Of a stretch of 64,000 nucleotides of DNA, positions 14,099 through 27,252 are shown one piece after another; position 1 is the stretch's first letter; every line of letters starts with the position of its first letter. Origin of the DNA: Prosapia bicincta (lineage: Eukaryota; Arthropoda; Insecta; Hemiptera; Cercopidae); contig JBAIZL010000003.1 in NCBI GenBank assembly GCA_036971475.1, positions 103,425,733-103,489,732 of the forward strand, given 5' to 3'. Below the pieces are notes generated by a model. It saw nothing but the letters and a program-made list of their open reading frames with translations. It was not told the origin of the DNA and searched no databases. The translations under genes were made by a program, and so were the position numbers.

Positions 14099-17000
14099 GA
14101 ATATCTTGCAATGTCATTGGTTCATAGCCGTTGGGTTTTGCGACGTTCCATCGAGAATCCCTTATGTGTTGAATTCTGGATAACCTTTCATCTGACAGTG
14201 ACAAGAGAGATATATTAGAATATCTTGCAATGTCATTGGTTCATAGCCGTTGGGTTTTGCGACGTTCCATCGAGAATCCCTTATGTGTTGAATTCTGGAT
14301 AACCTTTCATCTGACAGTGACAAGAGAGATATATTAGAATATCTTGCAATGTCATTGGTTCATAGCCGTTGGGTTTTGCGACGTTCCATCGAGAATCCCT
14401 TATGTGTTGAATTCTGGATAACCTTTCATCTGACAGTGACAAGAGATATATATTAGAATATCTTGCAATGTCATTGGTTCATAGCCGTTGGGTTTTGCGA
14501 CGTTCCATCGAGAATCCCTTATGTGTTGAATTCTGGATAACCTTTCATCTGACAGTGACAAGAGAGATATATTAGAATATCTTGCAATGTCATTGGTTCA
14601 TAGCCGTTGGGTTTTGCGACGTTCCATCGAGAATCCCTTATGTGTTGAATTCTGGATAACCTTTCATCTGACAGTGACAAGAGAGATATATTAGAATATC
14701 TTGCAATGTCATTGGTTCATAGCCGTTGGGTTTTGCGACGTTCCATCGAGAATCCCTTATGTGTTGAATTCTGGATAACCTTTCATCTGACAGTGAAAAG
14801 AGAGATATATTAGAATATCTTGCAATGTCATTGGTTCATAGCCGTTGGGTTTTGCGACGTTCCATCGAGAATCCCTTATGTGTTGAATTCTGGATAACCT
14901 TTCATCTGACAGTGACAAGAGAGATATATTAGAATATCTTGCAATGTCATTGGTTCATAGCCGTTGGGTTTTGCGACGTTCCATCGAGAATCCCTTATGT
15001 GTTGAATTCTGGATAACCTTTCATCTGACAGTGACAAGAGAGATATATTAGAATATCTTGCAATGTCATTGGTTCATAGCCGTTGGGTTTTGCGACGTTC
15101 CATCGAGAATCCCTTATGTGTTGAATTCTGGATAACCTTTCATCTGACAGTGACAAGAGAGATATATTAGAATATCTTGCAATGTCATTGGTTCATAGCC
15201 GTTGGGTTTTTCGACGTTCCATCGAGAATCCCTTATGTGTTGAATTCTGGATAACCTTTCATCTGACAGTGACAAGAGAGATATATTAGAATATCTTGCA
15301 ATGTCATTGGTTCATAGCCGTTGGGTTTTGCGACGTTCCATCGAGAATCCCTTATGTGTTGAATTCTGGATAACCTTTCATCTGACAGTGACAAGAGAGA
15401 TATATTAGAATATCTTGCAATGTCATTGGTTCATAGCCGTTGGGTTTTGCGACGTTCCATCGAGAATCCCTTATGTGTTGAATTCTGGATAACCTTTCAT
15501 CTGACAGTGACAAGAGAGATATATTAGAATATCTTGCAATGTCATTGGTTCATAGCCGTTGGGTTTTGCGACGTTCCATCGAGAATCCCTTATGTGTTGA
15601 ATTCTGGATAACCTTTCATCTGACAGTGAAAAGAGAGATATATTAGAATATCTTGCAATGTCATTGGTTCATAGCCGTTGGGTTTTGCGACGTTCCATCG
15701 AGAATCCCTTATGTGTTGAATTCTGGATAACCTTTCATCTGACAGTGACAAGAGAGATATATTAGAATATCTTGCAATGTCATTGGTTCATAGCCGTTGG
15801 GTTTTGCGACGTTCCATCGAGAATCCCTTATGTGTTGAATTCTGGATAACCTTTCATCTGACAGTGACAAGAGAGATATATTAGAATATCTTGCAATGTC
15901 ATTGGTTCATAGCCGTTGGGTTTTTCGACGTTCCATCGAGAATCCCTTATGTGTTGAATTCTGGATAACCTTTCATCTGACAGTGACAAGAGAGATATAT
16001 TAGAATATCTTGCAATGTCATTGGTTCATAGCCGTTGGGTTTTGCGACGTTCCATCGAGAATCCCTTATGTGTTGAATTCTGGATAACCTTTCATCTGAC
16101 AGTGACAAGAGAGATATATTAGAATATCTTGCAATGTCATTGGTTCATAGCCGTTGGGTTTTGCGACGTTCCATCGAGAATCCCTTATGTGTTGAATTCT
16201 GGATAACCTTTCATCTGACAGTGAAAAGAGAGATATATTAGAATATCTTGCAATGTCATTGGTTCATAGCCGTTGGGTTTTGCGACGTTCCATCGAGAAT
16301 CCCTATGTGTTGAATTCTGGATAACCTTTCATCTGACAGTGAAAAGAGAGATATATTAGAATATCTTGCAATGTCATTGGTTCATAGCCGTTGGGTTTTG
16401 CGACGTTCCATCGAGAATCCCTTATGTGTTGAATTCTGGATAACCTTTCATCTGACAGTGACAAGAGAGATATATTAGAATATCTTGCAATGTCATTGGT
16501 TCATAGCCGTTGGGTTTTGCGTTGTTCCATCGAGAATCCCTTATGTGTTGAATTCTGGATAACCTTTCATCTGACAGTGACAAGAGAGATATATTAGAAT
16601 ATCTTGCAATGTCATTGGTTCATAGCCGTTGGGTTTTTAGCGACGTTCCATCGAGAATCCCTTATGTGTTGAATTCTGGATAACCTTTCATCTGACAGTG
16701 ACAAGAGAGATATATTAGAATATCTTGCAATGTCATTGGTTCATAGCCGTTGGGTTTTGCGACGTTCCATCGAGAATCCCTTATGTGTTGAATTCTGGAT
16801 AACCTTTCATCTGACAGTGACAAGAGAGATATATTAGAATATCTTGCAATGTCATTGGTTCATAGCCGTTGGGTTTTGCGACGTTCCATCGAGAATCCCT
16901 TATGTGTTGAATTCTGGATAACCTTTCATCTGACAGTGACAAGAGAGATATATTAGAATATCTTGCAATGTCATTGGTTCATAGCCGTTGGGTTTTGCGA

Positions 17001-20000
17001 CGTTCCATCGAGAATCCCTTATGTGTTGAATTCTGGATAACCTTTCATCTGACAGTGACAAGAGAGATATATTAGAATATCTTGCAATGTCATTGGTTCA
17101 TAGCCGTTGGGTTTTGCGACGTTCCATCGAGAATCCCTTATGTGTTGAATTCTGGATAACCTTTCATCTGACAGTGACAAGAGAGATATATTAGAATATC
17201 TTGCAATGTCATTGGTTCATAGCCGTTGGGTTTTGCGACGTTCCATCGAGAATCCCTATGTGTTGAATTCTGGATAACCTTTCATCTGACAGTGAAAAGA
17301 GAGATATATTAGAATATCTTGCAATGTCATTGGTTCATAGCCGTTGGGTTTTGCGACGTTCCATCGAGAATCCCTTATGTGTTGAATTCTGGATAACCTT
17401 TCATCTGACAGTGACAAGAGAGATATATTAGAATATCTTGCAATGTCATTGGTTCATAGCCGTTGGGTTTTGCGACGTTCCATCGAGAATCCCTTATGTG
17501 TTGAATTCTGGATAACCTTTCATCTGACAGTGACAAGAGAGATATATTAGAATATCTTGCAATGTCATTGGTTCATAGCCGTTGGGTTTTTAGCGACGTT
17601 CCATCGAGAATCCCTTATGTGTTGAATTCTGGATAACCTTTCATCTGACAGTGACAAGAGAGATATATTAGAATATCTTGCAATGTCATTGGTTCATAGC
17701 CGTTGGGTTTTGCGACGTTCCATCGAGAATCCCTTATGTGTTGAATTCTGGATAACCTTTCATCTGACAGTGACAAGAGAGATATATTAGAATATCTTGC
17801 AATGTTATTGGTTCATAGCCGTTGGGTTTTGCGACGTTCCATCGAGAATCCCTTATGTGTTGAATTCTGGATAACCTTTCATCTGACAGTGACAAGAGAG
17901 ATATATTAGAATATCTTGCAATGTCATTGGTTCATAGCCGTTGGGTTTTGCGACGTTCCATCGAGAATCCCTTATGTGTTGAATTCTGGATAACCTTTCA
18001 TCTGACAGTGACAAGAGAGATATATTAGAATATCTTGCAATGTCATTGGTTCATAGCCGTTGGGTTTTGCGACGTTCCATCGAGAATCCCTTATGTGTTG
18101 AATTCTGGATAACCTTTCATCTGACAGTGAAAAGAGAGATATATTAGAATATCTTGCAATGTCATTGGTTCATAGCCGTTGGGTTTTGCGACGTTCCATC
18201 GAGAGTCCCTTATGTGTTGAATTCTGGATAACCTTTCATCTGACAGTGACAAGAGAGATATATTAGAATATCTTGCAATGTCATTGGTTCATAGCCGTTG
18301 GGTTTTGCGACGTTCCATCGAGAATCCCTTATGTGTTGAATTCTGGATAACCTTTCATCTGACAGTGACAAGAGAGATATATTAGAATATCTTGCAATGT
18401 CATTGGTTCATAGCCGTTGGGTTTTGCGACGTTCCATCGAGAATCCCTTATGTGTTGAATTCTGGATAACCTTTCATCTGACAGTGACAAGAGAGATATA
18501 TTAGAATATCTTGCAATGTCATTGGTTCATAGCCGTTGGGTTTTGCGACGTTCCATCGAGAATCCCTTATGTGTTGAATTCTGGATAACCTTTCATCTGA
18601 CAGTGACAAGAGAGATATATTAGAATATCTTGCAATGTCATTGGTTCATAGCCGTTGGGTTTTGCGACGTTCCATCGAGAATCCCTTATGTGTTGAATTC
18701 TGGATAACCTTTCATCTGACAGTGAAAAGAGAGATATATTAGAATATCTTGCAATGTCATTGGTTCATAGCCGTTGGGTTTTGCGACGTTCCATCGAGAA
18801 TCCCTTATGTGTTGAATTCTGGATAACCTTTCATCTGACAGTGACAAGAGAGATATATTAGAATATCTTGCAATGTCATTGGTTCATAGCCGTTGGGTTT
18901 TGCGACGTTCCATCGAGAATCCCTATGTGTTGAATTCTGGATAACCTTTCATCTGACAGTGACAAGAGAGATATATTAGAATATCTTGCAATGTCATTGG
19001 TTCATAGCCGTTGGGTTTTGCGACGTTCCATCGAGAATCCCTATGTGTTGAATTCTGGATAACCTTTCATCTGACAGTGACAAGAGAGATATATTAGAAT
19101 ATCTTGCAATGTCATTGGTTCATAGCCGTTGGGTTTTGCGACGTTCCATCGAGAATCCCTTATGTGTTGAATTCTGGATAACCTTTCATCTGACAGTGAA
19201 AAGAGAGATATATTAGAATATCTTGCAATGTCATTGGTTCATAGCCGTTGGGTTTTGCGACGTTCCATCGAGAATCCCTTATGTGTTGAATTCTGGATAA
19301 CCTTTCATCTGACAGTGACAAGAGAGATATATTAGAATATCTTGCAATGTCATTGGTTCATAGCCGTTGGGTTTTGCGACGTTCCATCGAGAATCCCTTA
19401 TGTGTTGAATTCTGGATAACCTTTCATCTGACAGTGACAAGAGAGATATATTAGAATATCTTGCAATGTCATTGGTTCATAGCCGTTGGGTTTTGCGACG
19501 TTCCATCGAGAATCCCTTATGTGTTGAATTCTGGATAACCTTTCATCTGACAGTGACAAGAGAGATATATTAGAATATCTTGCAATGTCATTGGTTCATA
19601 GCCGTTGGGTTTTGCGACGTTCCATCGAGAATCCCTTATGTGTTGAATTCTGGATAACCTTTCATCTGACAGTGACAAGAGAGATATATTAGAATATCTT
19701 GCAATGTCATTGGTTCATAGCCGTTGGGTTTTGCGACGTTCCATCGAGAATCCCTTATGTGTTGAATTCTGGATAACCTTTCATCTGACAGTGACAAGAG
19801 AGATATATTAGAATATCTTGCAATGTCATTGGTTCATAGCCGTTGGGTTTTGCGACGTTCCATCGAGAATCCCTTATGTGTTGAATTCTGGATAACCTTT
19901 CATCTGACAGTGACAAGAGAGATATATTAGAATATCTTGCAATGTCATTGGTACATAGCCGTTGGGTTTTGCGACGTTCCATCGAGAATCGCTTATGTGT

Positions 20001-21006
20001 TGAATTCTGGATAACCTTTCATCTGACAGTGAAAAGAGAGATATATTAGAATATCTTGCAATGTCATTGGTTCATAGCCGTTGGGTTTTGCGACGTTCCA
20101 TCGAGAATCCCTTATGTGTTGAATTCTGGATAACCTTTCATCTGACAGTGACAAGAGAGATATATTAGAATATCTTGCAATGTCATTGGTTCATAGCCGT
20201 TGGGTTTTGCGACGTTCCATCGAGAATCCCTTATGTGTTGAATTCTGGATAACCTTTCATCTGACAGTGACAAGAGAGATATATTAGAATATCTTGCAAT
20301 GTCATTGGTTCATAGCCGTTGGGTTTTGCGACGTTCCATCGAGAATCCCTTATGTGTTGAATTCTGGATAACCTTTCATCTGACAGTGACAAGAGAGATA
20401 TATTAGAATATCTTGCAATGTCATTGGTTCATAGCCGTTGGGTTTTTCGACGTTCCATCGAGAATCCCTTATGTGTTGAATTCTGGATAACCTTTCATCT
20501 GACAGTGACAAGAGATATATATTAGAATATCTTGCAATGTCATTGGTTCATAGCCGTTGGGTTTTGCGACGTTCCATCGAGAATCCCTTATGTGTTGAAT
20601 TCTGGATAACCTTTCATCTGACAGTGACAAGAGAGATATATTAGAATATCTTGCAATGTCATTGGTTCATAGCCGTTGGGTTTTGCGACGTTCCATCGAG
20701 AATCCCTTATGTGTTGAATTCTGGATAACCTTTCATCTGACAGTGACAAGAGAGATATATTAGAATATCTTGCAATGTCATTGGTTCATAGCCGTTGGGT
20801 TTTGCGACGTTCCATCGAGAATCCCTTATGTGTTGAATTCTGGATAACCTTTCATCTGACAGTGAAAAGAGATATATATTAGAATATCTTGCAATGTCAT
20901 TGGTTCATAGCCGTTGGGTTTTGCGACGTTCCATCGAGAATCCCTTATGTGTTGAATTCTGGATAACCTTTCGTCTGACAGTGACAAGAGATATATATTA
21001 GAATAT
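14099..21006. repeat. Satellite array Sat-D, 119-bp monomer, about 58 copies
   Basis: gaatatcttgcaatg recurs with a 119-bp period from 14099 to the last full copy ending near 21006 (6908 bp, 58 monomers). Copies are nearly identical. Diagnostic variants are gacaag or gaaaag, gttttgcg or gtttttcg or gtttttagcg, and atcccttatg or atccctatg. Variant spacing shows higher-order blocks: a six-monomer step (714 bp, gtttttcg at 15207 and 15921) and an eight-monomer step (about 952 bp, linked variants at about 16300/16637 and 17252/17589). Each monomer contains the dyad agatatattagaatatct. The minus-strand reading frame at 19755-19982 is an accident of the repeat. Non-coding satellite. Confidence 0.98.
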
Positions 21007-22001
21007 GAGAAGTTTGAACGGAAGATTTAGAATTTCCCCTAGTAAGTATAATCACACATTTTGGATATTGCTTTTCATGGTTTTCCTGTGCCTCGAGACG
21101 TAAAACAGTTTTATTTTAGTATTTTTAAACTGTGTTACATGACACGAACCGGCATTATAGGAGTCTTATACAAATCTTATATAAACTTCAAGAAATACAC
21201 TTGAAAAAATGGGCAAAAATAAAATAAACATATTGTAAATAGCGTAATAGTCGAGTGAACCTTTATAAAATTTCATAAATGTTACACAAAGTTATGTGTT
21301 TTTACTTACGCACTATGTTAAAGCCTTTTCAACTTATGACCAACACATTTCGTGAGCATCTTATATGTTAGAAACGTCTAAAGCTAAGAAATCCTTTCCA
21401 TATGCCTATTCGGAATCCATCAGGTTGTTATATCTTTTGTAGGTAATACTTGACAAAGTGCTACGCAACTCAAAGTGAGTTTTTTCGCTCATGTCAACTC
21501 AAAAATACTTTCTGAACAATAAACAAGTAATTTTAAGTATCCTAGACTGTAAACAGTAGTTATAATTTGAAAACAAATCGAAACATCCTCAATAACACAT
21601 AAAAAAATTGCATAAGTGAAGTTTTTATATCACCACAAAGTGTCCCCGTTAAGTTTGTTTAAAAAAAAATAAAAAGTGTATTAAGGAGTAACATTGGACC
21701 TGGCATTTGAACGTGTAAGTTTAGATGCAATTAAATAACTCCTTTGAAGTTTGTCACGTGTAGTTAGTCAGTAAGTCTCAAGATAAGCCGGCCGTATTTT
21801 ATCTATAACCACATCTAAACGACCGGATCCGTAGTAACTATATTTAATATAGGTCCATAATAATGTAGTATAACATGGTATCGATTGATGAAGAATTACT
21901 TGATAAAGGACTGTGTTTCAATTGTAGAATTGTTTCCAGTTTTAAATTTACGGCAATTTATATTTCCCGTAATAATTAGCGAACATTTCAACTACTATTT
22001 A
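21007..22001. other. AT-rich unique sequence
   Basis: No exon, RNA gene or repeat was recognised between the end of Sat-D and the Penelope fragment. The reading frame that starts at 21885 runs into the Penelope fragment, but its first part shows no family resemblance. Confidence 0.5.
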
Positions 22002-22539
22002 AAAATTAACACTACAGACAGGGAAAACAAATACATCACATTACCATTCATAAACAAAACAACAAACAAAATAGCCCGCAAATTAAAAAAAAATAGGATA
22101 CAAAATAGCATACAAAAGTAATAACAAGTTACATTACAAAATACAACACAACACCAACAACAAAGATAAACTACATGCACCAGGCGTATACAAACGAAAC
22201 TGTAACAAATTCTATATTGGACAAACAGGTCGAACCTTTAAACAAAGAGTCGAGGAACACAAACAGAACACCAACTCATCATTTTACAACCACATAAAAG
22301 AAACAGGACACAAATACACAGACATTTACCATAACCTAGAAATCCTACACATCAACAAAAAAGGACCACATCTCAACACACTAGAACAATATGAAATTTA
22401 CAGACACACAAAAACACAAAGTACAAACACATTCAACGAAGAAACACAATACAAATCACACATACTCTTTGATACTATCGAAAACCTACCTTTAAAACCG
22501 TCACCGCTTGACCCAACATCTCCAAGCAGAAGACACTGA
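22002..22539 (+). pseudogene. Penelope-like retroelement 3' fragment, GIY-YIG endonuclease
   Basis: The first frame (from about 22002) reads KINTTDRENKYITLPFINK, the linker typical of Penelope-like elements. A one-base frame change near 22102 moves to a second frame (22105-22539) that opens IAYKSNN and carries a GIY-YIG nuclease: VYKRNCNKFYIGQTGR from 22186, then FKQRVEEHK and a downstream LEQYEIYRH with the conserved glutamate. The reverse transcriptase that precedes this in intact elements is absent, so this is a 5'-truncated, frameshifted copy. In this family the nuclease nicks target DNA to prime reverse transcription. The stop codon (22537-22539) lies inside a hammerhead ribozyme core. 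The assignment to Penelope rests on motif recognition; the GIY-YIG identity is firm. Confidence 0.85.
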
Positions 22540-22576
22540 TGAAGATCGGCACATAGCGATCGAAAACGTTCTGTCT
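22531..22576 (+). ncRNA. Hammerhead ribozyme, small Penelope-associated type
   Basis: The parts are as follows. Helix I is agaca (22531-22535) paired with tgtct (22572-22576). The core is CTGATGA (22536-22542), followed by one extra unpaired A. Helix II is gatcg (22544-22548) paired with cgatc (22557-22561) around an 8-nt loop. The second core box is GAAA (22562-22565). Helix III is only the palindrome aacgtt (22565-22570), followed by the cleavage nucleotide C at 22571. A helix III with no room for a loop can form between two molecules, matching published small hammerheads of Penelope-like elements that cleave as dimers. The extra A before helix II is a departure from the textbook core. Activity is inferred, not shown. 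Confidence 0.75.
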
Positions 22577-22890
22577 CAGTAAGTTTTAACAAATTTACTA
22601 AATTTAAAGTTCGGATAGTCATAAACTATTGTTTAAGTGAATAATACTATTTATGGTTTGCGACACTTTTGAATCACTTGTTTTGGTATTTTTTAGTAAC
22701 ATACGCAAAAGTGATTAAAACCTGAGTTTAGTAACATTTTGTCAAGTTTCACCTTTATATACGGATGTAACTTATGCTATACAAGATTTTATTCTTAAGT
22801 TTTCTGCTATTGTCATGCTTTCTCTATAAAGAATATCACAATTGGATAATTTTAAAGGCATTTTCACACACCTGACTACACAACGGAGTA
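22577..22890. other. Penelope 3' tail and unique sequence
   Basis: The first 50 bases or so (cagtaagttttaacaaattt to tcataaacta) recur next to the decayed hammerhead copies at 48171-48232, so they belong to the Penelope 3' end. The rest is AT-rich with nothing recognised. Confidence 0.5.
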
Positions 22891-23089
22891 TTATAAATAA
22901 ATAAAACTTCTTAAACCACAAAAACATTATTGTTCTTATGTAGATTTTATTTTCAAATCAGTCATCTTCAGAGGAAACTACTATAAGACTCTTGAGCAAA
23001 CAAATTCTGAGGTTGAAAGCTTTTCAGTCGAAATGTACAACAATACATAAATAAAAGGTTTTTGTGGTTTAAGACGTATTTATTTATAA
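22891..23089. repeat. 199-bp inverted repeat
   Basis: The left arm begins ttataaataaataaaac and continues through cttaaaccacaaaaac. The right arm is its inverted copy, gtttttgtggtttaag, ending tatttatttataa at 23089. Arms are about 35-40 bp around a spacer of about 115 bp. It could be a short foldback element or a terminal piece of a Penelope-type element; no flanking duplication was identified. Confidence 0.65.
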
Positions 23090-24731
23090 TAAAAAAATAC
23101 ACCCAGTTACTCCAAATTATTACTGGGAACCAATTATATTTCGGTTATGTTAAATAAAAAATTAGTTCATGAACTCCAATCCTATCCTTGTGTAGCAGAA
23201 AAAAATATTGTAAAGTTATGAAATGCAAAAAAATGTACTTAAATATATATATATATATATATAGTAATATCTTTTTTGTCATCTGGTCGTGATAAATCAT
23301 CTAAGATCGTTCACAAAATACTTGTTGACATCATTTATTCTTAATAGATAACATGAAGTTAAAGAAGGCAGAATTCGTTGATTGGCATTGGCGTGATAAT
23401 TTCGTCTCGCAGAACCTAGGTGGGCCAGTAGTTTACACGTGTGTTTGTAGGCTCTCCCAGACGGAACGTTGCACCCTAGCAGTGGAAATCAATACTCGAC
23501 TCATATCCCCTCCCTTCTCCCATTCAAGCGGATAGGACAGCTCGCTTCCGCAAACAGTATTAAAGCCGTACTACACAGTTTTGTCTGTACGCTTTTAGAT
23601 TTGTTTACATGTAATGAAAGTTTTGCAACAATCTTGTATTGTGAATGGCGTAATTTAAATACACAGCACCGATGTCGATAGAGCGAATCCAGGGCGAATG
23701 CTGGAACTGGAATTACTAGTTACTTTGCATCGATTGCGTACGAATAATGGCGAATGAACAGGAATGTATAGAATTTCTACTGAGTTAATTAAATGAAGAA
23801 GGAAAAGCGGTATTTTTGGTTGTGTGGTTAGGTAGAAGGGTTCAAGTAATTTCCTCTTGTGAATGGTAAAATATATAAATGGTTAAATTTAAAAAAAGAT
23901 GATCATGATCTCTTGCGAAATCATTGGCAGTTTAATTAGTGTGTTATTACTATTATTATTTTAGGTTAACTGTGATGAAAGCTTAACTTTTATGTTAAAA
24001 GATCGATTTTCAATGGCTATGAGGGATAAAGAAGAGTGATACATATGCTTTAGGGGGAGATGTAGAGTAGACTTCCTTCCCAGATGCCTGTCTGCTACAT
24101 TTAGGTGACGTTATGTTAACCGTCTTAGAGAAAACCCTTTGGGCTCTGACTCTAGTAGTATTCCGGTGTGAAGCAATCAGAGACAAAATGAAAAGTCCAG
24201 GAAGCAACTCAGTCTTGATATATCCATAGGCTACTATTAAAGCGAGAGACAATGAGAAAATTCTTAAAATACCTTGGCAGTATCTTTTTCTTTCCAGCTC
24301 CTGGTCAAACAAACCACTCTTCAAAACAAAAATACATAAAACATCATGACATTCATACAATAACCATGCTGTAGACGTACTTCCTGATCCAGACAGTGCA
24401 AGTCTTTTCAGGTAAGAGACTGCTCAAGTAGTTCACCTCACAGGGGAAAAGTTTCTCCTACATTATTTTATTTATTCTTCCTACACCTTTGTGTAATTGG
24501 TCCAAGATCAACCATATGCATAATTAATAAAGGTCTAATGAGCCAATAAAAAGCCCACAAAATCAAATAATCCTTTTCTAATCCTACTAGACTAGGGGTT
24601 TAAAGCCCCTAACCTATCCCGTGTATTATTCATAATCCTTCATATGTGAAAATATTGAACTTGACTGATCATTTTAGTCACAACAGAATTTACTCTGAAA
24701 GTGTAGTGAGGGAGAGGATTCAGACTAGTTG
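23090..24731. other. Intergenic or 5' intronic sequence, no gene recognised
   Basis: Contains an (AT)n tract at 23243-23263 and a moderately GC-richer stretch at about 23390-23560. Reading frames at 23353-23681 (plus) and 24010-24360 (minus) show no domain, no splice-site context and no biased composition, and are not supported as genes. Confidence 0.5.
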
Positions 24732-26621
<1,890 letters not shown>

Positions 26622-27252
26622 CGACCCAAAATACTCAAAATAGTTCGTCAGAGGCATGGGGCTTTCACGTGTATTGCCCTCATTGATAATTCCAAAATAC
26701 TCATCATAGTTCGTCATATAAGCAAGTGGCTTCCACGTGTATGTCTGCACTGAAAATCCCAAAATACTCATCATAGTTCGTCATAAGCATGTGGCTTTCA
26801 CGTGTATGCCTGCACCGAAAATCCCAAAATACTCATAGTTCGTCAGAGGCATGTGGCTTTCACGTGTATGCCTGCACTGAAAACCCCAAAATACTCATCT
26901 TAGTTCGTCAGAGGCATGTGGCTTTCACGTGCATATCTGCACTGAAAATCCCAAAGTACTCATCATAATTCGTCAGAGGCATGTTGCTTTCACGTGCATG
27001 TCTGCACTGAAAATCCCAAAATACTCATCATAGTTCGTCATAAGCATGTGGCTTTCACGTGCATATCTGCACTGAAAACCCCAAAATACTCATCTTAGTT
27101 CGTCAGAGGCATGTGGCTTTCACGTGCATATCTGCACTGAAAATCCCAAAATACTCATCATAATTCGTCAGAGGCATGTTGCTTTCACGTGCATGTCTGC
27201 ACTGAAAATCCCAAAATACTCATCATAGTTCTTCTGAGGAATTTGGCTTTTA
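26622..27252. repeat. 65-bp minisatellite with a CACGTG box in most copies
   Basis: About ten degenerate copies of a 62-65 bp unit follow one another; the marker cccaaaatactcat recurs at 26758, 26823, 26885 and 26949. Most units include ctttcacgtg, so the palindromic E-box CACGTG is repeated about nine times. Edge copies are more diverged than central ones. Confidence 0.92.

Noticed and set aside
19755..19982. Minus-strand frame over the 119-bp satellite
   Set aside because: Arises from repeat periodicity and is disrupted in most other monomers.
14099..21006. Regular direct repeats resembling a CRISPR array
   Set aside because: The whole 119-bp unit is repeated with no variable spacers, and the DNA is eukaryotic. 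It is satellite.
24010..24360. 116-codon minus-strand reading frame
   Set aside because: No domain, homologous motif, splice context or poly(A) signal; composition matches background.
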